A DNA stretch of 64,000 bases from Pleurocapsa minor GSE-CHR-MK 17-07R (lineage in GTDB: Bacteria; Chloroflexota; Anaerolineae; Aggregatilineales; Phototrophicaceae), in NCBI GenBank assembly GCA_019359125.1, contig JAHHHY010000001.1:620001-684000 (forward strand), given 5' to 3'. The notes below the pieces were generated by a model. It saw only the letters and a program-made list of their open reading frames with translations. It had not been told where the DNA came from and searched no databases. Position numbers and translations under genes: made by a program. Position 1 is the first letter of the stretch; every line of letters begins with the position of its first letter. Shown in pieces: positions 26,786-34,543 of this stretch.

Positions 26786-27801
26786 TGCCCATGTTGTCTG
26801 TTCGCCATCTCACCAAGTCTTTCGGAACCCAGCGCATCCTGGACGACATCTCGCTGGAGGTTTCGGCCGGGCAGATTCTTGCGCTGCTGGGGGCCAGCGG
26901 CAGCGGCAAGTCGACGCTGCTGCGCTGTATTGCCGGTCTGGAGCCGCTTGATGCAGGTGAAATCCTGTGGCAGGACGTGCCGCTTCAAAATACACCCAGC
27001 CACGAACGGGGATTCGGCCTCGTGTTTCAGGATTTCGCGCTGTTTCCACACATGACCGTCGCCGAAAACATCGTATTCGGCCTGCGCATGGCGGGCAAAT
27101 CCGCCGCAGAACAACGCGCCACGGTGGTAACACTGCTCAAATTGATCGGGTTGGCGGGGTATGATGGCCGGCATGTGGACACGCTGTCTGGTGGCCAGAA
27201 ACAGCGCGTGGCGCTGGCGCGCAGCCTGGCACCGCGTCCGCGCCTGCTCATGCTGGACGAGCCGCTTGGCTCACTGGACGCTGTACTGCGGGAACAGCTT
27301 GCGATCGACATCCGCGCCATTCTGAAAGAGACGCACACCACGGCCCTGTACGTGACACACGACCTGCGCGAGGCATTCGCATCCGCGGACGCCGTCGCGG
27401 TCATGCAGGATGGCGTCATCGACCAGATCGGCACGCCACAGGAACTCTTCTCGCGCCCGCGCTCGGCCCATACAGCGCGACTGCTTGGCCTGACGAATAT
27501 CCTGCCAGCCAGCCTGTTTGGGGACGCGTCGCAGACAGGGGACGTCCTGCTGCATGCCGCGCACCTCAGGCTTGCAGCAGAAGCCGACAGCAGGCCACTG
27601 GCGCAGGCCGTTGTGACGCGTGTGACCTACGAAGGCTGGCGTCACCGTATCGATAGCAAGCTGTCATCCAGCCATGAGGTCACGCTGTATCAGGACGGCA
27701 GCAAGCCAGCGCCACAATCAGGCGAGGCCATCACCCTGCACGCCGGGCCAGACGCGCTTATCCCGCTCGCGCCAGCGCCAGCCGGGCGGACAACCCGCTA
27801 A
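26785..27801 (+). CDS. thiQ: Thiamine ABC transporter, ATP-binding protein
   Basis: A 338-residue ABC ATPase with Walker A G-A-S-G-S-G-K-S-T, signature L-S-G-G-Q-K-Q-R, Walker B L-L-M-L-D-E-P and the H-D switch in T-H-D-L-R-E-A. A C-terminal TOBE-like regulatory region follows. The ATG at 26785 overlaps the thiP stop in a TGATG. It is longer than proteobacterial ThiQ and resembles CysA/PotA-type subunits in having the C-terminal domain. Its 3' end overlaps the convergent ADP-ribosylglycohydrolase gene by 44 bases. Confidence 0.9.
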   Translation: MPMLSVRHLTKSFGTQRILDDISLEVSAGQILALLGASGSGKSTLLRCIAGLEPLDAGEILWQDVPLQNTPSHERGFGLVFQDFALFPHMTVAENIVFGLRMAGKSAAEQRATVVTLLKLIGLAGYDGRHVDTLSGGQKQRVALARSLAPRPRLLMLDEPLGSLDAVLREQLAIDIRAILKETHTTALYVTHDLREAFASADAVAVMQDGVIDQIGTPQELFSRPRSAHTARLLGLTNILPASLFGDASQTGDVLLHAAHLRLAAEADSRPLAQAVVTRVTYEGWRHRIDSKLSSSHEVTLYQDGSKPAPQSGEAITLHAGPDALIPLAPAPAGRTTR

Positions 27802-28684
27802 TATATTCCGAGTTTTCGCAGCGCGCCCGCCATTCCGCCGGAACACCTGCCAGGCCGACCCGCGCAGCGACAATCCCGCCCGCGATACACGCGACCGTAT
27901 CGCAGTCACCGGGCATGTGTGCGGCCATCCGCACCGCGCCGACATAGTCATCGGCATGGCGAATCGCGCACAGCAGCGCTAGGGCGACAGCCTCATCGCC
28001 CACCCAGCCCTGCCCCAGATGATCGATGGCGGCGCGCTGATTGGTCCAGCCCAGCACATGCCCGATGCGCAGCAGGCGGTCCGCCATCTCATCGCCAAAT
28101 TCAGCCGTCACCTCCAGCAGTGGATTGATCATCGCCAGCGGCTGTACCCCATCCAGCGCCAGCTTGACCGCAAAGGCCGCGGCCACGGCGCTGGCGACCG
28201 CCGTTTCATGCCGATGCGTGATGACCGCCTGCATCGCGGCCACATGCTTCAGGCGCGCTGGGTCATGCTGATACAAATAGCCCAGCGGGGCCACACGCAT
28301 GGCAGCACCACATCCCTTTGACGACGGCAGGCCAGATTCGCGCCAGGGCACGCCGTCGGCATACCGGCGCAGGCCGGCCATGACCGTATTGCCCGGCGCA
28401 CGATTATTCTCATGGCTGACCGACCAGTCCAGGAATCGCCGTCCCACAGCCGCCATCAGCGCATCATCATCGGCCGACAGGCCCGCGTCCAGCACGCCCT
28501 CGCAGAGCGCAATCGTCATCTGCGTATCGTCGGTATACACCGCCGGATCAGGCGGTTCCTGCAGGCCATTTGGGCCAAATGCCTCATCCAGCCCGCGCCA
28601 CGACGTGACGAATTCTCCGGGCCAGCCCAGTGCATCGCCCAGCGCCAACCCAAACATAATGCCCTCAATCACAGCCTGCGCCAT
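27758..28684 (-). CDS. ADP-ribosylglycohydrolase family protein
   Basis: A 308-residue protein of the DraG/ARH family, which removes ADP-ribose from proteins or small molecules. The two metal-site motifs are present: Y-T-D-D-T-Q-M-T near 50-57 and a C-terminal D-C-D-T-V-A block. The N-terminal G-L-A-L-G-D-A-L-G-W-P is typical. The target cannot be read from sequence; no ADP-ribosyltransferase or nitrogenase gene is nearby. Confidence 0.9.
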   Translation of the reverse strand: MAQAVIEGIMFGLALGDALGWPGEFVTSWRGLDEAFGPNGLQEPPDPAVYTDDTQMTIALCEGVLDAGLSADDDALMAAVGRRFLDWSVSHENNRAPGNTVMAGLRRYADGVPWRESGLPSSKGCGAAMRVAPLGYLYQHDPARLKHVAAMQAVITHRHETAVASAVAAAFAVKLALDGVQPLAMINPLLEVTAEFGDEMADRLLRIGHVLGWTNQRAAIDHLGQGWVGDEAVALALLCAIRHADDYVGAVRMAAHMPGDCDTVACIAGGIVAARVGLAGVPAEWRARCENSEYISGLSARLALARAG

Positions 28685-28756
28685 ATCACGTCCTATCTAT
28701 CAGCATTGTGCTCAATTTCACAGTGGATGCTAAGTTCGGCGCATCAGAACCCGTCG

Positions 28757-28762
28757 TATAAT
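28757..28762 (+). promoter_or_regulatory. -10 box for the S41 protease gene
   Basis: Consensus TATAAT, 35 bases upstream of the ATG at 28798. I see no convincing -35. Confidence 0.4.
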
Positions 28763-28797
28763 CATGCCATGTATCGTAAAGTGTGGAGCAACACAGC

Positions 28798-30024
28798 ATG
28801 TCTTTCAAGCGCATCCTGCAGAGCAAAGTCGTTTTCACCTTTGCCACTCTGCTGATTATCTTTGGGGCGGGCTTCGCAGCCGGCACCTTTACCACTGTTC
28901 TGGCAGCACAGGGACAACCGAATCTGTCGGAAGAAGCCCAGCAGGCCTTCGCGCCGCTTTGGGATGTCGTCAATCTGATCGAGTCAGCTTACATTGACGA
29001 CGTGGATATGGCCACGGTGGCGGATGGCGCGCTGCGTGGCGCTGTAGACTCACTGGGCGACCAGTTCTCGGCCTACATGAGCGCCGAGGAATACGACATG
29101 ATGGCGTCGGACCTGGAAGGCGAGATCGAGGGCATCGGCGTCGTCATCCGCACGATTGAGGAAACCGGCCAGATTGAAGTGGTGGGCGTGCTGGAAGGCA
29201 CCCCGGCTCAGGAATCCGGCATTCAGGCGGGCGACATTTTTGCATTCGTGAATGATGAGCCAGTCGACGCCATGAGCCAGCACGACCTGGCCGTGCGCGT
29301 GCGCGGGCCGGTGGGCACCACGGTCGACATTACCATGCTGCGTGGCGAAGAGCTGATCGACTTTGTGGTGCCGCGTGCGCGCATCATCGTCCCTAATGTC
29401 GAGTCTGAAGTGCTGGACGGCAATGTCGCCTACCTTCAGCTCAACAGCTTTTCCAGCACAGCACGGCAGGATATTGATGCTGCGCTGGCCGAACTGGATG
29501 TTAACTCGCGCAACGGCCTGATTTTCGACCTGCGCGATAACTCCGGCGGACTGCTCAGTGCAGCCATTGAGGTCGCCAGCGCGTTCATCGAAGACGGCGT
29601 CATCGTCAACGAAGAATTTGGCGACGGCAGCATGCAGGTCTACGAGACAGATGGCACATACGCGGGCATTCAGGTGCCGGTGGTCGTGCTAGTGAACGAG
29701 CTCAGTGCCAGCGCATCGGAGCTGGTCGCCGGTGCGATGCAGGACCTGGAAGTGGCCGAAGTCATCGGCCAGACCACGTTTGGCAAAGGCACTGTGCAGA
29801 CCTGGCAGCAGCTGAGCAACGGCGGCGGCATTCGCCTGACGATTGCCCGATGGCTGACCCCCGATGGCACCTGGATTCACGAACAAGGTGTCACGCCGGA
29901 TGTGGTCATTCCGTGGGAGCGTACATTTGATCCGGATGAACTGGACGTTCAGTTACAGGGCGCGCTGGATTATCTGGGCGAGCTCAACCAGATCAGCGTG
30001 TCTGGCGAAGCCAATCCGTCCTGA
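28798..30024 (+). CDS. C-terminal processing protease (S41 family)
   Basis: A 408-residue secreted or membrane-tethered serine protease of the CtpA family. A signal or anchor segment (about 12-37) is followed by a PDZ domain (about 95-180) and the S41 catalytic core. The nucleophile serine lies in N-E-L-S-A-S-A-S-E-L and the catalytic lysine in F-G-K-G-T-V-Q. Such proteases trim exported proteins from their C-termini. The ATG at 28798 has a GGAG site ten bases ahead; a GTG 15 bases upstream is less likely. Confidence 0.93.
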   Translation: MSFKRILQSKVVFTFATLLIIFGAGFAAGTFTTVLAAQGQPNLSEEAQQAFAPLWDVVNLIESAYIDDVDMATVADGALRGAVDSLGDQFSAYMSAEEYDMMASDLEGEIEGIGVVIRTIEETGQIEVVGVLEGTPAQESGIQAGDIFAFVNDEPVDAMSQHDLAVRVRGPVGTTVDITMLRGEELIDFVVPRARIIVPNVESEVLDGNVAYLQLNSFSSTARQDIDAALAELDVNSRNGLIFDLRDNSGGLLSAAIEVASAFIEDGVIVNEEFGDGSMQVYETDGTYAGIQVPVVVLVNELSASASELVAGAMQDLEVAEVIGQTTFGKGTVQTWQQLSNGGGIRLTIARWLTPDGTWIHEQGVTPDVVIPWERTFDPDELDVQLQGALDYLGELNQISVSGEANPS

Positions 30025-30048
30025 TCCGGACATACATTCGCAACTCCC

Positions 30049-30077
30049 TGTACAGCGTGAGAGGCACGTGCTATACT
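30049..30077 (+). promoter_or_regulatory. Probable secG promoter
   Basis: TGTACA (30049-30054), a 17-base spacer and TATACT (30072-30077) with an extended TGC. It is the best combined match to the two promoter patterns in the window and lies 42 bases before secG. Confidence 0.6.
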
Positions 30078-30119
30078 GCGGCCTGATTATGCGTCCTTCC
30101 AGCTCCGGAGATTCAGGCT

Positions 30120-30350
30120 ATGCAGGCAGCCTTACAGATTGCATCGATCATCATTTCGGTGGTGCTGATTATCATCATCCTGCTGCAGGTCAAGGGCAGT
30201 GGTCTTGGCGACCTGCTCGGCGGCAGCAGCGATTCCGGGGTCACGCGTACACGCCGCGGCCTGGAAAAGACCCTGTATCAGATCACGATCGGGCTGGCGT
30301 TCATTTTCCTGCTCGTGTCTGTGCTTTCGGTCTATTACACCCGCGCATAG
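30120..30350 (+). CDS. secG: Preprotein translocase subunit SecG
   Basis: A 76-residue two-span membrane protein. Helices at about 5-26 and 50-72 flank the S-G-L-G-D-L-L-G-G-S motif that marks SecG. It assists SecYEA-driven export. It has its own promoter and terminator, so it is monocistronic. Confidence 0.93.
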   Translation: MQAALQIASIIISVVLIIIILLQVKGSGLGDLLGGSSDSGVTRTRRGLEKTLYQITIGLAFIFLLVSVLSVYYTRA

Positions 30351-30368
30351 GCTCCCCGCGATTCCCAT

Positions 30369-30412
30369 CAGGCGCATCACGCTCATGACAACCGTCGATG
30401 CGCCTGTTTTTC
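30369..30412 (+). terminator. Intrinsic terminator of secG
   Basis: CAGGCGCATC (30369-30378) pairs with GATGCGCCTG (30397-30406) and is followed by six T residues. Confidence 0.85.
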
Positions 30413-30440
30413 CATTGTCAGACACAAATGAGGGGAAGCA

Positions 30441-32288
30441 ATGATGCGAGGGTATCGCATTCAACTTGCGGCCTTGTTCACTGCTATCGTGGTATTTGTA
30501 GCCGCGCTGCTGGTTCGTTCATCACAAACCGGGCCTGATCCCGTACCCACACTGTCGGCCACGCCGACGGCGTCAGCACTGGTCATCGGGCAGGCAGGCA
30601 CGGAAGCACCAGAACAGCCGTTGCCCACACAGACCCCACAGCCTGTTCAGGCGTCCACCGATGGCGTACCAACGTTCCGTGAAGGCCTGATCGGCAGTGT
30701 AAACCGACTAAATCCGCTGTATGCGCCAGGTAATGCAACCGAACGCGACATCAGCAGCCTGATCTTTGAAGGCCTGATCGATACCAATGGCTATGGCGAA
30801 CCAGTGCCGGTGCTGGCGCGCAACTGGGTCATCTCGTCTGACGGGCTGGAATACACGGTTTTCCTGCGCGACGACGTGCTGTGGCAGGACGGGACGCAGT
30901 TTACCAGCGTCGATGTTTTGTACACGATGTCGCTGCTGCGCTCGCCTGAATTCAGTGGCCCGGAAGAACTGGGCGCATTCTGGCGTACCGTCGAGACAGA
31001 ATCGCTGGGCACCTTTGTGGTGCGCTTCCGTCTGGCCCAGCCGCTTGGCCTGTTTCTCGATCGCCTGCAAATCGGCATCCTGCCAGAACACGCGCTGCGC
31101 GGCATCCGTGCCGGACAGCTGGAATCGCATCCGTTCAACCTGTCCCCCATCGGCACCGGCCCCTACCAGATCGAAAGCATTCACGTGGATGAGACAGCGA
31201 TCCGCGAAATTAATCTGCGCGCCGCCCCGAACTATGCCGTTCGCCCTGGCGTGACGCCGCCGGCCATCAGCCGCGTGCGTTTCAGCATTTACCCGGACTT
31301 TGACGCTGCGCTGGCCGACCTGCAAGCGGGGGCGATCGATGGCCTGAGTTCCGTCCGGCGCGAACAGCGCACGCCGCTGTTTCTGACCGCCAATGACCGC
31401 GACCTGCCGATGTACAACCAGCTTGAAAACACGCTCGGTGTGCTGATCTTCAACTGGCAAAGTGAGACCGCGCCCTATTTCCGCGACCAGCGCATGCGCG
31501 TTGCCCTCGCTGCCGGCGTGGACCGCCATGCAGTGATCGACCGCACGCTGGGCAATGCCGCTGTCCCCGCCGACAGCCCGCTGATGCCCGGTTCGTGGGC
31601 TTATCTGCCTGACCTGGGATGGCCCGAATACAACCCGGCAACGTCACGCGACCTGCTGGCTCAGACCGCAGCGCGCATTGACCGCCTCGACGGCGAAGAG
31701 GAAGACGTCGCCCCGCCGCCAGATTCGAATCTGGTCGCCCCAGGCGCGCTGCCCACACCCACGCCGACCGCCACACCGCCGCCTGTCTTCACGTTTAACT
31801 TCACCATCCTGGTGCCAGACGACGCAGCGATCACGGCCGTCGCCCAGGAAATCGCACTGCAATGGAGCCAGCTTGGGCTGTCCGTCAGCGTCGATGCCCA
31901 GCCGCTGGACGAATATTTCCGCAGGCTGGACGCAGGCGAATTTGACAGCGCCATCGTCGAATTTAATCTTGGGGACAGTGGCGATCCGGACGTGTATGCC
32001 TTCTGGAATCAGGGTCAGTATCCGGATGGCGAAAACTACGGCGGCGTGGATGACCGGCGCATCAGCATCCTGCTGGAGCGCGCCCGCCGTGACCCGTGGG
32101 GCATCAATCGCTCTGAGGCCTATCACAGCTTCCAGCGCGAGTTTGTCGAGCGCGTGGTCGCGCTGCCCCTGTACTATCCCATTTTCTCGTATGTCACATC
32201 AGCGCGGGTGGATGGATTACAGCTTGGGTTCATTGGCACCGCCGCCGACCGCTTCCGCAATATCAACGAGTGGACGCTGCTGAACTAA
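30441..32288 (+). CDS. ABC transporter substrate-binding protein, family 5
   Basis: A 615-residue extracellular solute-binding protein of the peptide/nickel (DppA/OppA) family. An N-terminal hydrophobic segment (about 8-26) without a lipobox cysteine probably anchors it. The domain opening F-R-E-G-L-I-G-S-V-N-R-L-N-P-L and D-G-L-E-Y-T-V-F-L-R-D-D-V-x-W are characteristic. A Pro/Thr-rich stretch of about 25 residues near 430-450 interrupts the fold between two halves. No permease or ATPase genes flank it. It follows secG but past a terminator. Confidence 0.85.
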   Translation: MMRGYRIQLAALFTAIVVFVAALLVRSSQTGPDPVPTLSATPTASALVIGQAGTEAPEQPLPTQTPQPVQASTDGVPTFREGLIGSVNRLNPLYAPGNATERDISSLIFEGLIDTNGYGEPVPVLARNWVISSDGLEYTVFLRDDVLWQDGTQFTSVDVLYTMSLLRSPEFSGPEELGAFWRTVETESLGTFVVRFRLAQPLGLFLDRLQIGILPEHALRGIRAGQLESHPFNLSPIGTGPYQIESIHVDETAIREINLRAAPNYAVRPGVTPPAISRVRFSIYPDFDAALADLQAGAIDGLSSVRREQRTPLFLTANDRDLPMYNQLENTLGVLIFNWQSETAPYFRDQRMRVALAAGVDRHAVIDRTLGNAAVPADSPLMPGSWAYLPDLGWPEYNPATSRDLLAQTAARIDRLDGEEEDVAPPPDSNLVAPGALPTPTPTATPPPVFTFNFTILVPDDAAITAVAQEIALQWSQLGLSVSVDAQPLDEYFRRLDAGEFDSAIVEFNLGDSGDPDVYAFWNQGQYPDGENYGGVDDRRISILLERARRDPWGINRSEAYHSFQREFVERVVALPLYYPIFSYVTSARVDGLQLGFIGTAADRFRNINEWTLLN

Positions 32289-32325
32289 GCCGACGTGTTC
32301 GAATACATCGTCAGCTCAGCCGGAG

Positions 32326-32352
32326 ACGCCCTGTCATTTACAGGGCGTTTTC
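32326..32352. terminator. Terminator hairpin between convergent genes
   Basis: ACGCCCTG (32326-32333) pairs with CAGGGCGT (32341-32348), then TTTT. It overlaps the last codons of the minus-strand CoA-transferase gene. Confidence 0.65.
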
Positions 32353-33171
32353 GCGTGCCAGGATCTCGCGCAGCAGGTCTTTGCGCGCGCTGCCAGCCAG
32401 TGTCTCCAGCCGACGCACACCCAGCGGATCAATATCCTCGCGCAGCAGACGAAGTTCCTCGACCGTGGGCGGAGTGGTGACAGGCAGGTCAGGCGCAATC
32501 AGCAGATCAAAGCCGGTCTTACGCTGCACCTGCGCCAGCGTGACGCCTTCGTGCAGCGAACGCAGGCGCATACGGCCATCCTGCCAGTCAAATTCGCCGA
32601 GGTCGCTGACGAGATAGCGCGGGCCATGCCCGTACGTCCGGCCAGTCACGTGGCCCAGCCCGCTGACAAAATCCACCTTCTCCACAAACGTCACGCGGGA
32701 GTGACGCGGCACATACAGGAAAATTTTGTCGGAGTGCGGGGTCACGTCAGGGATGCCGCCAGAACCAGGCAGGCGCATCCGTGGCCGCGCAATATCGTCG
32801 CCAAAGGCCAGATTGTTGAAGTTTCCAGCAGCATCCACCTGCGCCGGGCGAAAAAATTCCTTTGGGTGAAACTGGGGCAGCAGGTCGAGCGCGGCCGCCG
32901 CAAAACTGACATGCAGCAAGCCGTGCGTCAGCCAGAAATCCTCAATCCGGGCCACTCCCAGTGGCGCCCAGTCGCTGCCGACGCTGCCGCCGATGGCCGA
33001 GGCAAACTGAATATTCGGCGCATGGGTGCACTTCGCCAGGATGATGCCCGCCATCACAAGCGGCGTATTGATGCCCTGTGCGACCACTTCACCGTCCACA
33101 ATCTGTCGGCTGATGCACACCGAAATGAGTTCGTCGATGCTGTAGGCGGTCTGGCTTTCCGGATTAGTCAT
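32338..33171 (-). CDS. CoA-transferase family I, subunit B (GctB/IpdB-like)
   Basis: A 277-residue beta-type subunit related to glutaconate CoA-transferase B and IpdB. The opening Y-S-I-D-E-L, a V-A-Q-G-I-N-T-P loop, A-K-C-T-H-A-P-N and L-P-G-S-G-G-I-P-D match the family. At the position where active transferases carry a Glu-Ser-Gly motif, this protein reads S-A-I-G-G, so the usual catalytic glutamate appears lost. It is the likely partner of the A half at 22979, though 8.5 kb away on the opposite strand. Confidence 0.78.
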   Translation of the reverse strand: MTNPESQTAYSIDELISVCISRQIVDGEVVAQGINTPLVMAGIILAKCTHAPNIQFASAIGGSVGSDWAPLGVARIEDFWLTHGLLHVSFAAAALDLLPQFHPKEFFRPAQVDAAGNFNNLAFGDDIARPRMRLPGSGGIPDVTPHSDKIFLYVPRHSRVTFVEKVDFVSGLGHVTGRTYGHGPRYLVSDLGEFDWQDGRMRLRSLHEGVTLAQVQRKTGFDLLIAPDLPVTTPPTVEELRLLREDIDPLGVRRLETLAGSARKDLLREILARENAL

Positions 33172-33191
33172 GGGATTCGTCTGCGCTTCAA

Positions 33192-33200
33192 TGATACAAT
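33192..33200 (+). promoter_or_regulatory. Extended -10 element for the CNBD gene
   Basis: TGA-TACAAT with no evident -35. It lies 45 bases before the ATG at 33246. Confidence 0.4.
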
Positions 33201-33245
33201 AGGCTGATAATGATACTGGAAATCAGGTGGACGGGCACACTACGC

Positions 33246-33740
33246 ATGACGAATGACTCTTATCTGCGCCAAACCGACATCTTCTTCGAGCTGACCAACC
33301 TTCAGATCGAGCTGATTGCTTCGATCAGCCAGGAGCGTACGTATAACTCCGGAGATATCATCTTCGAGGAAAACTCGACTGGTGACGAGCTGTATGTCAT
33401 CGGCAAAGGCGAAGTGGAGATTTTCGTCAGCACCGAACTGATCGGCCGTGCCAGCGAACAAGGCCCGCAGGCCATCGCGACGCTGCGCCGTGGTCAGTGT
33501 TTCGGTGAAGTCGCCCTGGTGGACGAAGGCCTGCGTTCTGCTGGCGCCCGCGCCGTCGAAAAAGGCACGCTGCTGGTTGTCGTCCCGCGCGACCGGCTGA
33601 TGCGGATGTGCGAGACCTATCCCGATCTCGGCTTCCGGCTGATGCGCAATCTGGCCGCCGACCTGGCCATGAAGATTCGCAATACCGATTTGCAGATGCG
33701 CGACTACCTGGCCCAGATTAACAAGCACAACAACACGTAA
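33246..33740 (+). CDS. Cyclic nucleotide-binding domain protein
   Basis: A 164-residue protein with one CRP-type cyclic nucleotide-binding domain: Y-N-S-G-D-I-I-F-E-E-N, then the phosphate-binding cassette C-F-G-E-V-A-L-V and a closing A-R-A-V-E-K-G-T. There is no helix-turn-helix, only a C-terminal helix, so it is probably a sensor module acting on a partner. The ATG at 33246 is chosen; an upstream ATG at 33210 would add 12 residues and is possible. A TauE-type permease follows 13 bases later and may share its transcript. Confidence 0.85.
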   Translation: MTNDSYLRQTDIFFELTNLQIELIASISQERTYNSGDIIFEENSTGDELYVIGKGEVEIFVSTELIGRASEQGPQAIATLRRGQCFGEVALVDEGLRSAGARAVEKGTLLVVVPRDRLMRMCETYPDLGFRLMRNLAADLAMKIRNTDLQMRDYLAQINKHNNT

Positions 33741-33753
33741 AGTACGCCTGATC

Positions 33754-34497
33754 TTGAACCCATCACAGCCCATAGCATTCTATCTGATCATCGCGCTGAT
33801 CGGCTTTCTGATCGGCTTGTCCAAAGGCGGGATGGGGGCTGCGCTGGTCGTCCTGACGACGCCCATCCTCAGCATGGTCATGCCCGTGCAGACCGCCATC
33901 AGCCTGGCCCTGCCCCTGCTGATCGCCGCCGATATCGTCGCGCTGTGGATGTTCTGGGGCACCTGGGACAACAGCTACATCCGCCGCATGCTGCCCGCTG
34001 CGGTGCTGGGCGTGGCCGTGGGCAGTGTGTTGCTGGCCGTCCTGCCAGACCTGGCATTACGCCGCATCATGGGCGTGTTCACGCTCATTTTTGTGCTTTA
34101 CAGGCTGGGGTCAGACCGCCTGCGCGGGTTTGAATACCATCCCAAAAACTGGCATGCGCCGCTGGCTGGCGGGCTGTCCGGGGCCGGATCTGCGCTGGCG
34201 AACGTGGGCGCGCCGCCCTTCACCGCTTATATGCTGCTCCAGCCGATCGACCCGATGGTATTTGTGGGCACGACGACGCTGTTTTTTGCGGTTGTCAATG
34301 CGCTCAAGCTGCCTGGCCTGATCATCACCGGCATCTTCGATATCAACAATCTGTGGCAAAACCTGTGGGTGCTGCCGATCATCCTGATTGGCATCTTTGT
34401 GGGGCGCTGGCTGATTCGCCGCATCAACCGGATCGCCTTTGACCGGCTGATGCTGGGGGTGCTCACGCTGGCTGCGCTGGTCCTCCTGCTGCGCTGA
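33754..34497 (+). CDS. TauE/SafE-family (TSUP) membrane permease
   Basis: A 247-residue polytopic membrane protein with about eight helices. The opening G-x-L-I-G-L-S-K-G-G-M-G and the central G-x-L-S-G-A-G-S-A-L-A-N-V-G-A-P-P are the duplicated TSUP signature. The family moves sulfite, sulfoacetate or other anions across the membrane, and the substrate here is not deducible. It starts with TTG just after the CNBD gene and ends at a terminator. Confidence 0.88.
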   Translation: MNPSQPIAFYLIIALIGFLIGLSKGGMGAALVVLTTPILSMVMPVQTAISLALPLLIAADIVALWMFWGTWDNSYIRRMLPAAVLGVAVGSVLLAVLPDLALRRIMGVFTLIFVLYRLGSDRLRGFEYHPKNWHAPLAGGLSGAGSALANVGAPPFTAYMLLQPIDPMVFVGTTTLFFAVVNALKLPGLIITGIFDINNLWQNLWVLPIILIGIFVGRWLIRRINRIAFDRLMLGVLTLAALVLLLR

Positions 34498-34499
34498 GC

Positions 34500-34535
34500 A
34501 AAAAAAAGAGCCGCAGAGTGGTCTCTGCGGCTCAT
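34500..34535. terminator. Bidirectional terminator of the tyrS and permease genes
   Basis: An A run, then GAGCCGCAGAG (34508-34518) paired with CTCTGCGGCTC (34523-34533) around a four-base loop. The A run becomes a U run for the minus-strand tyrS transcript, so it mainly terminates tyrS. Confidence 0.82.
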
Positions 34536-34543
34536 CACAAGCT

